From Streptomyces sp. NRRL S-118 (GTDB lineage: Bacteria; Actinomycetota; Actinomycetes; Streptomycetales; Streptomycetaceae): a stretch of DNA of 64,000 bases. Of the stretch, positions 37,760 through 45,990 are shown piece by piece. The DNA lies in contig NZ_KL591002.1 in the NCBI RefSeq assembly GCF_000716335.1, positions 199,857 to 263,856 of the forward strand. Direction: 5' to 3'. The position numbers and the translations under genes are program-made. Positions within the stretch are counted from its first letter, which is position 1. The number at the start of each line of letters is the position of its first letter. The notes under the pieces are model-generated. The model had not been told where the DNA came from, made no database searches, and saw nothing but the letters and a program-made list of their open reading frames with translations.

Positions 37760-37942
37760 GTCCTCCCCGCCGAGCCCTCCCGGCCGGGTCGCCGCCGGCC
37801 GGCCGGGCGCCCGACGCGCTGCCGCCGGTCGGCGGGTCCGGGGCCGTATATTCGCGACATCCGTGCCATCACATGATGTTTGGTGACATGTGAGTCATCA
37901 CGCCTCGAACCGGCTCAGAAGCGCTACCCAGGAGGACACGCC

Positions 37943-38956
37943 GTGGACATCCTCGCGTTCGGTGTGCAGGCCGACGAGCGGCCGCTGATGGAAGCCGCGT
38001 TCGCGGGCCACCACGATCTGCGCTGCCTGGACGTCGTCCTCACCGAGGACACCGTCCCCATCGCCGCCGGGTACGAGGCCGTCTCCACCGGCGTCAACGC
38101 CGACCTCGACGGCCGGGTGCTGCGCGCCCTCGCCGCGGGCGGAACCAGGATGATCGCCCAGCGCTCCACCGGCTTCAACAACATCGACCTCACCACCGCC
38201 CAGCAACTGGGCCTCACCGTGGCCCGGGTCTCCGCCTACTCGCCGTACTCGGTGGCGGAATTCGCCTGGACGCTCGCCATGGCGGTCAACCGCCGCATCG
38301 TGCGCGCCGCCCGCCGCACCCGCGACTTCGACTTCCGCCTCGACGGGCTGCTCGGCCGCGACCTGCACGGCCGCACGGCCGGGGTGCTGGGCACCGGCCG
38401 CATCGGCGAGGCCTTCACCCGGATCGCCCACGGCTTCGGCATGCGGCTCCTGGGCTGGGACGTCGTCCGCAACCCGGCGTGCGAGGAACTCGGCATGGCG
38501 TACGTCGACAAGGAGGAGCTCTTCGCCGCCGCGGACGTCATCAGCCTGCACGTCCCGCTGGTGCCCGCGACACGGCACGTCGTCGACGCCGCCGCCCTCA
38601 AGGCCATGAAGGACGACGCCATCCTGATCAACTCCAGCCGCGGGGGGCTGATCGACACCGACGCCCTCGTCGGCGAGCTGCGCGCCGGGCGCTTCACCGG
38701 CGTCGGCCTGGACGTGTACGAGGCCGAGGCCGGGCTCTTCTACCTGGACAAGTCCCTGGAGCCCGTCACCGACGACACCCTCGCCCGGCTGATGACCTTC
38801 CCGCAGGTGGTGGTCACCTCCCACCAGGCGTACTACACCGTCGACGCGGTGAACGAGATCATCGCGACGACGGTGCAGAACATCACCGATTACGTGGCGG
38901 GCCGCCGCAGCGAGAACGTCCTGGTCCCGCCGCCCGGCGACCTCATCGCCGGCTGA
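37943..38956 (+). CDS. D-2-hydroxyacid dehydrogenase (D-lactate dehydrogenase-like)
   Basis: The NAD-dependent enzyme of 337 residues reduces 2-oxoacids such as pyruvate. It has the Rossmann motif GVLGTGRIGEAFTRIA, the arginine of INSSRGGLIDT, the glutamate in GLDVYEAEAG and the catalytic histidine in VVTSHQAYYT, as in LdhA-type fermentative D-lactate dehydrogenases. GTG 37943 follows a perfect GGAGG site. Its 3' end overlaps the convergent anthranilate synthase gene by 14 bases. Confidence 0.9.
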   Translation: MDILAFGVQADERPLMEAAFAGHHDLRCLDVVLTEDTVPIAAGYEAVSTGVNADLDGRVLRALAAGGTRMIAQRSTGFNNIDLTTAQQLGLTVARVSAYSPYSVAEFAWTLAMAVNRRIVRAARRTRDFDFRLDGLLGRDLHGRTAGVLGTGRIGEAFTRIAHGFGMRLLGWDVVRNPACEELGMAYVDKEELFAAADVISLHVPLVPATRHVVDAAALKAMKDDAILINSSRGGLIDTDALVGELRAGRFTGVGLDVYEAEAGLFYLDKSLEPVTDDTLARLMTFPQVVVTSHQAYYTVDAVNEIIATTVQNITDYVAGRRSENVLVPPPGDLIAG

Positions 38957-41012
38957 CCGCCCGCCCCCGCACCAGCTCCCGCACGATCTCCGCGCCCCGC
39001 AGCGTCAGCACCGACTCCGGGTGGAACTGCACCCCCGCGAAGCCCGGCCCGCGCAGCGCGTGCACCTCGTCCGTGGCCGGGTCGCGGCTCACCTCGACGC
39101 CGCGTGCCGCCAGCTCGGCGGCGGACGCGCCGTCGCACCGGGCCGTGAAGCTGTTGTAGAAGCCGACCGTCTCCGGCGTGCCGAACAGGTCGATCCGCGC
39201 CTGCGCACCCTGGAACGGCACCTGCTTGCGCACGATCTCCAGCCCCAGCCCGGCCGCGATCAGCTCGTGGCCCAGGCACACCCCGATCGTCACGCGGCCC
39301 GGAGAGCCGCCCGGAAGGCCGCCCTGCCGAGCGGTGGCCGCGGGCCGAGAGGTCCCGGCCCCCCGGCCGTGTACGAGATCCGCCGCGAGCGCCCGCAGCG
39401 ACCGCATCTTCGGATCGGCGGGGTCCCCCGGGTCCCCGGGCCCCGGGCCCAGCACCACCGGCCCCTCGTGCGCCAGCGCCTGCTCGCGCAGCCCCGGCTC
39501 GTCGAAGCGCCGCACCGTGACCTCCAGGCCCGTCGAGCGCAGCAGGTGCGCGAGCATCGCCGTGAAGGTGTCCTCCCCGTCCACGACCAGGGCGTGCCCG
39601 GCGGCCGGCTCCGCGGGCCGGTCCTGCATGCGCAGCCAGAACGGCGCCAGGTCGGCCCGCCGCGCGTCCAGGGCGGCCCGCACCCGCGGATCGTCCGCCA
39701 GCCGGGGCCGTACGGACTCCTCCCGCGGCCGCCCGGGGCGCACGCCCAGCGCCGTCAGGACGCCCGCGGCCTTGGCGTGCGTCTCGGCGACCTCGCCCGC
39801 CGGGTCGGAGTGGCGCACCAGCGTGGCGCCGACGGGCACGCGCAGCTCGCCGTCGGCCGCGATGTCGGCGGTCCGGATGAGGATCGGCGAGTCCAGGGTC
39901 TGCCTGCCGCCCGCGTCCGTGCCGAGCAGCGCCAGGGCCCCCGCGTAGTACCCGCGGCCGCCCGCCTCGTGGCGTTCGATCACCCGGCAGGCGTTCTGCA
40001 CCGGGGAGCCGGTGACGGTCGCCGCGAACATCGTCGCGCGCAGCACCTCCCGGACGTCCAGCGAGGAGCGGCCGCGCAGCTCGTACTCGGTGTGCGCCAG
40101 GTGCGCCATCTCCTTGAGCCGGGGGCCGATCACCACCCCGCCCATGTCCCCGACCGTGCACATCATCTTCAGCTCCTCGTCCACGACCATGGAGAGCTCG
40201 TCGGTCTCCTTGCGGTCGGCGAGGAAGTGCAGCAGGTCCTCGGGTGTCGGTCCGCCGGCCGGATACCGGTACGTGCCGCTGATCGGGTTCATCACGACCG
40301 TGCCGCCCGACATCCGCACATGCACCTCGGGGCTCGCGCCCACGAGCGTGCGCTCCCCGGTGCACACGACGAAGGTCCAGTACGCGCCCCGCTCACCGGC
40401 GAGCAGCCGCCGGAACAGCGCCAGCGCGTCCCGCCGCCCGAAGCCCCCGATCCGCCCGCGGTAGGTGCGGCGGATGACGAAGTTCGCGCCCTCGCCGCGG
40501 CCGATCTCCTCCTCGACGACCCGGCGCACGGTCCGCGCGTACTCCTCGTCCGGGACGTCGAAGGCCCCGTCCTCGACCGTCACGTCGTGCGCGGGCAGAC
40601 GCTCCAGTACCGCGGCCAGCGGCAGCTCGTACGCCTCGTCGGCGACGAGCACCGACAGCGGCGTCCCGTCGTCCCGTACGTCGAAACCCCGCTCCCGCAG
40701 CTGCCGGAAGGGCACCAGCGCCAGCGCGGGGCGCTCGCCGACGGGGATGTCGGCCAGCCGCCCGGCCTCGTGCACCGCGCCGGTCAGCACCTCGACGGTG
40801 TCGTGGTCGCGACCGGGCGTCCGCCGGCGGAGCAGGGCGAAGGGCGGGCCCGATGGGTCCAGCAGCCGGCCGAGCTCGCGGGCGGCGTCGCGGCCGGGAC
40901 CGCGGGCGGGGATGCCGCCGGGGTCGCCGCCGGGCTCGTGGGCGGGCTCGTGGGCGGGCTCGTGGGTGGGAATGCCGTCGAGGTCGCGGTCGGGATCGCG
41001 GTCGGCGTCCAT
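38943..41012 (-). CDS. trpE: Fused anthranilate synthase (TrpE-TrpG)
   Basis: The 689-residue protein joins the chorismate-binding TrpE-like domain (about 140-450, with RKETDELSMVVDEELKMM, GSPVQNACRVIERHE and GYYAGALALL) to a C-terminal glutamine amidotransferase domain (about 490-685). GVCLGHELIAAG holds the nucleophilic Cys and QFHPESVLT the His-Glu pair. The N-terminal 45 residues are low-complexity and include three exact 12-bp repeats (40931-40966) encoding HEPA units. GAAGGA precedes the ATG. It is controlled by the Trp leader and attenuator upstream. Confidence 0.93.
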   Translation of the reverse strand: MDADRDPDRDLDGIPTHEPAHEPAHEPGGDPGGIPARGPGRDAARELGRLLDPSGPPFALLRRRTPGRDHDTVEVLTGAVHEAGRLADIPVGERPALALVPFRQLRERGFDVRDDGTPLSVLVADEAYELPLAAVLERLPAHDVTVEDGAFDVPDEEYARTVRRVVEEEIGRGEGANFVIRRTYRGRIGGFGRRDALALFRRLLAGERGAYWTFVVCTGERTLVGASPEVHVRMSGGTVVMNPISGTYRYPAGGPTPEDLLHFLADRKETDELSMVVDEELKMMCTVGDMGGVVIGPRLKEMAHLAHTEYELRGRSSLDVREVLRATMFAATVTGSPVQNACRVIERHEAGGRGYYAGALALLGTDAGGRQTLDSPILIRTADIAADGELRVPVGATLVRHSDPAGEVAETHAKAAGVLTALGVRPGRPREESVRPRLADDPRVRAALDARRADLAPFWLRMQDRPAEPAAGHALVVDGEDTFTAMLAHLLRSTGLEVTVRRFDEPGLREQALAHEGPVVLGPGPGDPGDPADPKMRSLRALAADLVHGRGAGTSRPAATARQGGLPGGSPGRVTIGVCLGHELIAAGLGLEIVRKQVPFQGAQARIDLFGTPETVGFYNSFTARCDGASAAELAARGVEVSRDPATDEVHALRGPGFAGVQFHPESVLTLRGAEIVRELVRGRAVSRR
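40931..40966. repeat. Three exact 12-bp tandem repeats in the trpE 5' coding region
   Basis: CGGGCTCGTGGG is present three times in a row. On the coding strand it gives repeated H-E-P-A. It lies outside the conserved enzyme domain, so length changes should be tolerated. Confidence 0.8.
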
Positions 41013-41063
41013 GTGGTGTGTTCCTTCCAGGAGGTGGCCCGGCGGAGAGGAACAGCCCGTGAA

Positions 41064-41093
41064 ACGAGAAAAGGCCGCCCCTCGGGCGGCCTT
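41064..41093 (-). terminator. Trp attenuator terminator upstream of trpE
   Basis: On the minus strand AAGGCCGCCC-GAG-GGGCGGCCTT forms a 10-bp stem (41071-41080 with 41084-41093) followed by TTCTCG. It sits between the Trp leader peptide and the trpE start and should form when Trp-tRNA is plentiful. Confidence 0.88.
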
Positions 41094-41116
41094 CGCGTCT
41101 GTCGGTGTACGCGCAA

Positions 41117-41182
41117 TCAGTGGGCCGCCGGATGAGCGGTCCACCACCAGTTCCGGGTCGTCCGGATCGGCTGCGCGTACAT
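41117..41182 (-). CDS. trpL: Trp leader peptide (three consecutive Trp codons)
   Basis: A 21-codon ORF starts with MYAQPIR, includes N-W-W-W-T and ends AHPAAH-stop. It matches the known Streptomyces trpE leader peptide type (an -NWWWTAHPAAH ending). Ribosome stalling at the Trp triplet prevents formation of the attenuator hairpin 24 bases beyond the ORF and allows transcription into trpE. A -10-like TAAGGT (minus strand, 41190-41195) is seven bases before the ATG with no Shine-Dalgarno, so the leader mRNA is probably leaderless. Confidence 0.92.
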   Translation of the reverse strand: MYAQPIRTTRNWWWTAHPAAH

Positions 41183-41189
41183 GCGGCGC

Positions 41190-41195
41190 ACCTTA
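41190..41195 (-). promoter_or_regulatory. -10 element of the trpL-trpE transcript
   Basis: TAAGGT on the minus strand is seven bases before the trpL start codon. A clear -35 was not found. Confidence 0.5.
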
Positions 41196-41203
41196 CCCCA
41201 TGA

Positions 41204-42619
<1,416 letters not shown>

Positions 42620-42645
42620 TCGGCTTGAAACAGCCTTGACGTGAT

Positions 42646-42680
42646 GATGGGGCGCGGATCCATGTGATCCGCGCCCCATC
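42646..42680 (+). terminator. Terminator after the DAHP synthase gene
   Basis: A 15-bp perfect stem (42646-42660 with 42666-42680) closes a CATGT loop. A GTCGTTT tail follows. Confidence 0.88.
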
Positions 42681-42722
42681 GTCGTTTCCCCGTCTTTTGC
42701 GGGACGGAGTGCCGGGGTAAGG

Positions 42723-42741
42723 TTAGGTTAGCCTCACCGAT
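42723..42741 (+). promoter_or_regulatory. Iron box (DmdR1/IdeR operator) upstream of bfd
   Basis: TTAGGTTAGCCTCACCGAT closely matches the actinobacterial 19-bp iron box (TTAGGTTAGGCTAACCTAA type), with the left half perfect. It lies 63 bases before the bfd start, so iron-bound DmdR1 should repress the gene. Confidence 0.82.
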
Positions 42742-42803
42742 CAACGGGATGGGGTTGCAACTTCAGATCCCGATCCCGACGATCCCCGCAGGAGGTGAGC
42801 CGC

Positions 42804-43052
42804 GTGTACGTCTGCTCGTGCTTCGGCGTCACCGAGAAGCAGGTCAAGGCACACGCGGACGCCGGCGCCTGCACGCCCCGCCAGATAGCGTCGGCCTGCA
42901 AGGCCGGCACCGACTGCGGCTCCTGCGTACGCCGCATCCAGGCGATTCTCGGGCGCGGCAACTGCCCGCGCCGGGACTTGGTGGACCAGGGCGAGCCCGC
43001 CCTCACGGCGGACGTCACCGCCGAGGCCGTGGCAGTCGCCGAAGCGGCCTAG
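42804..43052 (+). CDS. bfd: Bacterioferritin-associated [2Fe-2S] ferredoxin
   Basis: The 82-residue BFD-like protein binds a [2Fe-2S] cluster through Cys4, Cys6, Cys38 and Cys41 (MYVCSC and TDCGSC) and donates electrons to release Fe2+ from bacterioferritin. The start at GTG 42804 has an excellent AGGAGGTGA site seven bases upstream; GTG 42795 lies within that site. The C-terminal 30 residues are Ala/Val-rich and not conserved. It is iron-box controlled and faces bfr tail-to-tail, 57 bases apart. Confidence 0.92.
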   Translation: MYVCSCFGVTEKQVKAHADAGACTPRQIASACKAGTDCGSCVRRIQAILGRGNCPRRDLVDQGEPALTADVTAEAVAVAEAA

Positions 43053-43109
43053 GGTCGCCCTCGGTCGTCGTCCGGTCCGCTTCCGGTTGCCCGGACCCGG
43101 CTGCCCGGA

Positions 43110-43589
43110 TCAGCTGTCCGGCTGCTCGATCAGCTGCGCGATGTACAGCGCCTCGCCGAGCTTGCCGATGAGGTCCAGCTGGGTGTCGAGGTAGTCGATG
43201 TGGTGCTCCTCGTCCGCCAGGATCGACTCGAAGATGTTCGCCGACGTGATGTCGCCCTTGGCGCGCATCACCTCGATGCCGCGCTTGAGGCGGTCGATCG
43301 CCTCCACCTCGACCTGCCGGTCCGCCTGCATCATCTCCGTCACCGTCTGGCCCACTCGTACGTGGAAGAGCCGCTGGTAGTTCGGCAGCCCGTCGAGGAA
43401 GAGGATGCGGTCGGTCAGCACCTCGGCGTGCTTCATCTCGTCGAACGACTCCGCACGGGTGTACTTCGCGAGCTTCGTCCACCCGAAGTTCTCCTGCATC
43501 TTCGCGTGCAGGAAGTACTGGTTGATCGCCGTCAGCTCGGCGGTCAGCTGCTCATTGAGGAACTCGATGACCTCGGGGTCGCCTTGCAT
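43110..43589 (-). CDS. bfr: Bacterioferritin
   Basis: The 159-residue ferritin subunit assembles into a 24-mer that stores iron. The ferroxidase ligands are present: Glu18, Glu51 and His54 (DEMKHAE), and the later Glu and EEHH pair in ADEEHHIDYL. Met52 marks the heme-binding type. ATG 43589 has AAGGAG upstream. It converges on bfd, its release partner. No iron box was seen in front of it. Confidence 0.95.
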   Translation of the reverse strand: MQGDPEVIEFLNEQLTAELTAINQYFLHAKMQENFGWTKLAKYTRAESFDEMKHAEVLTDRILFLDGLPNYQRLFHVRVGQTVTEMMQADRQVEVEAIDRLKRGIEVMRAKGDITSANIFESILADEEHHIDYLDTQLDLIGKLGEALYIAQLIEQPDS

Positions 43590-43755
43590 CGCAAAGGCTC
43601 CTTCCGCGCGTGTGAACGGGGCAGATGTCGCGCATCCTCGCACCGCCCGCGAAGGTCGTCCAGTAAGTGGAGGCTTAGTAGGAGTTGCCCGAAAAGGCTC
43701 CCCGCCGCCCACTTCCTGGTCATGACCACCCTTCCCCGTCTGTCACCATTGAGTC

Positions 43756-44388
43756 ATGGGTCAGCCAGGGAGCGAGGAACACCGGGCAGCAGGGGAGTCC
43801 GAGCTTCCGCCGGGGCAGCGGCTGCAGCGCGGCTGGCCGGTCACCCATTACGGCCCCGTCCCCAAGTTCAAGCCGGACCGCTGGGAATTCCGTGTCTTCG
43901 GCGCCACGGCCGACGGCGACAAGCACTGCTGGAACCACGAGGCGTTCTCGGCCCTGCCGTTCTCCACGGTCGTGGCGGACCTGCACTGCGTGACGAAGTT
44001 CAGCATGGTGGGGGCCGAATGGGGTGGTGTCCCGGCCCGTACGATCCTGGAGCTCGCCCCGCCGGCCGAGCGCGTCACCCATGTCATGGTGTGGGCCGAG
44101 TACGGCTTCAGCGCGAACATGCGGCTGTCGGATTTCGCGTCGGACCGCACGATTTTCGCCACCCACAAGGACGGTGAGCTGCTCACCGCCGAGCACGGTT
44201 TCCCGCTGCGGCTGATCGTGCCGCACCTGTACGCCTGGAAGGGGCCCAAATGGGTCCGGGGCGTGGAGTACATGACCGCCGACCGCCGCGGCTTCTGGGA
44301 GGAGCGCGGCTACCACAACATCGGCGACCCCTGGCGGGAGCAGCGGTACTCGTACCAGGAGGAGCCGGGGGACGGCCCCGAACTGTAG
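43756..44388 (+). CDS. Sulfite-oxidase-fold molybdopterin-dependent oxidoreductase
   Basis: The 210-residue protein has the SUOX-like fold: GWPVTHYGPVP, WEFRVFG, FSALPFSTVVADLHCVTKFS with the molybdenum-ligand Cys78, GVPARTILELA, and SLEDA-like and PHLYAWKGPKWVRGVEYM motifs of the cofactor site. It has no signal peptide and no dimerisation domain, so it is a minimal cytoplasmic form, like Streptomyces YedY-related proteins. The substrate is unknown. A hairpin overlaps its stop codon. Confidence 0.88.
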   Translation: MGQPGSEEHRAAGESELPPGQRLQRGWPVTHYGPVPKFKPDRWEFRVFGATADGDKHCWNHEAFSALPFSTVVADLHCVTKFSMVGAEWGGVPARTILELAPPAERVTHVMVWAEYGFSANMRLSDFASDRTIFATHKDGELLTAEHGFPLRLIVPHLYAWKGPKWVRGVEYMTADRRGFWEERGYHNIGDPWREQRYSYQEEPGDGPEL

Positions 44389-44397
44389 GGCCGTCCC
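44369..44397 (+). terminator. Terminator overlapping the molybdoenzyme stop codon
   Basis: GGGACGGCCC (44369-44378) pairs with GGGCCGTCCC (44388-44397). The stop TAG (44386-44388) lies in the loop. It separates two convergent genes. Confidence 0.7.
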
Positions 44398-44442
44398 GGC
44401 TCTCCTCCCTCACCCTTCCACCGCATACCCCTCCCGGGTGTG

Positions 44443-45045
44443 TCAGTGGTGGTACTGGTGCACCATCGCGTGGCCCTTGCCGCGGCCGATCATCCACTTG
44501 TTGACCGGAGTCGTGATCAGGAAGGCGGCGAACAGGGCGAAGGCCAGGACGACCCAGAAGAAGGCGTCGGTGAGGTGGGCGTCCATGGCTCCCGGCCAGA
44601 GGGCGAGCACGCCGTTGTCGATCAGTTCCATGACGGCGATCGAGAGCGTGTCGGCGGCCAGGGCGACCCGGAAGGCGGTGCGGAAGTCGACGCCGGCCTT
44701 GAGGATGCCGCGCAGGGTGAGCGCGTAGCCGAAGGCGAAGGCCAGGGTGATGGCGAGCGCCATGGTGGCCACGTTGCCCCAGCCGAGCGCGGTGCCGATG
44801 ACCATGCCGAGGACCTCGCCGATGGCGCAGCCGGTGAGGCAGTGCAGCGTGGCCCGGGCGGCCATGGCCCAGCTGACCTTGCCGCCGGGGGTGTGGGGGT
44901 GCTGCCCGTGCCCGCCGGGGTGGTCCTGGTGGTGGCCCTGGTGGACCTGGTGCCCCGGGTGTCCGGCGTGGACCTGGTGCTCCGCAGGGCTGTGCTCGGC
45001 GAGGTGGCCGTGGTGTTCGTGTCCCGTGTGGCCGTCGTGCTGCAT
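44443..45045 (-). CDS. DUF4396 membrane protein with histidine-rich N-terminus
   Basis: The 200-residue protein has a cytoplasmic or external N-terminal arm (1-55) with about 19 histidines in HGH, HHGH, HPGH and HQGH clusters. Four to five hydrophobic helices follow (about 60-185). DUF4396 is a family without known function. The His-rich arm is a likely metal-binding segment, and the operator in front of the gene has the form bound by CsoR/RcnR-type copper or nickel/cobalt sensors. Together these suggest a metal-responsive membrane protein, perhaps for copper (inference). GGGGG precedes the ATG. Confidence 0.8.
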   Translation of the reverse strand: MQHDGHTGHEHHGHLAEHSPAEHQVHAGHPGHQVHQGHHQDHPGGHGQHPHTPGGKVSWAMAARATLHCLTGCAIGEVLGMVIGTALGWGNVATMALAITLAFAFGYALTLRGILKAGVDFRTAFRVALAADTLSIAVMELIDNGVLALWPGAMDAHLTDAFFWVVLAFALFAAFLITTPVNKWMIGRGKGHAMVHQYHH

Positions 45046-45067
45046 GGGGCCCCCAACGTCAGGTAGC

Positions 45068-45116
45068 GGTTCCTGTCGACCACAGGAACCGTATACCCCC
45101 GGGGGGTATTCCTCAA
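45068..45116 (-). promoter_or_regulatory. CsoR-like operator and promoter of the DUF4396 gene
   Basis: On the minus strand TTGAGG (45111-45116) and TACGGT (45088-45093) are 17 bases apart. A palindrome ATACCCCCC/GGGGGTAT (45093-45110) fills the spacer; its G/C tract flanked by A/T is the CsoR/RcnR operator design. Directly downstream, GGTTCCTGT (45082-45090 complement) and ACAGGAACC form a 9-bp inverted repeat (45068-45090) in the 5' UTR or over the start point. Confidence 0.7.
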
Positions 45117-45135
45117 CGGGTGCCCGCGGAGGGCG

Positions 45136-45984
45136 TCACCGGAGTTTCTTCAGCCGCTCCACATCCGCCGCGTGGCCCTCCTTCCCGCCCGGCGTCTCGA
45201 TGATCAGCGGTACGCCCTCGGTGGCCGGGTGGCGCATCAGCTCGCGGAATGGGTCCTCGCCGATGTGACCCGCGCCGATGTTGGCGTGGCGGTCCTTGTG
45301 GGCGCCGACGACGTCCTGGGAGTCGTTGGCGTGGATCAGCTTCAGCCGCCCCTCGCCGACCGTCTCCACCAGCAGGTCGAGCGTCTGGCGCATGCCGTGC
45401 TCCCCGGTGAGGTCGTGCCCGGCCGCGAAGATGTGGCACGTGTCCAGGCAGACACCGAGCTTGGGGTGGGAGTCCAGCGCCTCGAAGTACGGGCCGAAGT
45501 CCCACGTCCGGGAGCAGAGCGAGGAGCCCTGCCCGGCCGTCGACTCCAGCAGCAGGAACGGGTCGTCGTCGTGCGTGAGCTCGTCCAGCAGCGGCAGCAT
45601 GTGCGTCCGCACCTGGGCGAGGGCCTCCTCGCGCGGGCGGCCGCCGGTCGCCGAGCCCGTGTGCACGACCACCCCCAGCGCGCCGATCTGCCGGGCGCGG
45701 CGCAGGGAGTGGCGCAGGGACGTCACCGAGTACGCGACGGTCGCCTCGGTGTGCGACCCGAAGTTGATCAGGTACGGGGCGTGGACGTAGGCCGGTATGC
45801 CCTCGGCGGCGCACTCGGCCCGGAACCGTTCGTCCTGGGCCGGGTTGCCGACGGGTGTCGCCCAGCCCCGCGGATTGGCGACGAAGACCTGGACGGTCTC
45901 GGCGCCGAGCTCACGGGCGTACGCCAGGCCGGTCGTGGCGAGGCCGCCGGCCACGGGGACGTGGCCGCCGACGGGGTTGCGCAT
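45136..45984 (-). CDS. nfo: Deoxyribonuclease IV (AP endonuclease)
   Basis: The 282-residue TIM-barrel enzyme cuts DNA at abasic sites in base excision repair. Metal-binding motifs are visible in order: YVHAPYLIN, VVVHTGSATG, LLLESTAGQGSS, GVCLDTCHIFAAGHD, LIHANDSQD, DRHANIGAGHIG and LIIETPGGKEGH. The length is normal. Its start lies 6 bases after the stop of the Ser/Thr kinase, so the two are probably cotranscribed. Confidence 0.93.
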   Translation of the reverse strand: MRNPVGGHVPVAGGLATTGLAYARELGAETVQVFVANPRGWATPVGNPAQDERFRAECAAEGIPAYVHAPYLINFGSHTEATVAYSVTSLRHSLRRARQIGALGVVVHTGSATGGRPREEALAQVRTHMLPLLDELTHDDDPFLLLESTAGQGSSLCSRTWDFGPYFEALDSHPKLGVCLDTCHIFAAGHDLTGEHGMRQTLDLLVETVGEGRLKLIHANDSQDVVGAHKDRHANIGAGHIGEDPFRELMRHPATEGVPLIIETPGGKEGHAADVERLKKLR

Positions 45985-45990
45985 GGGTGG

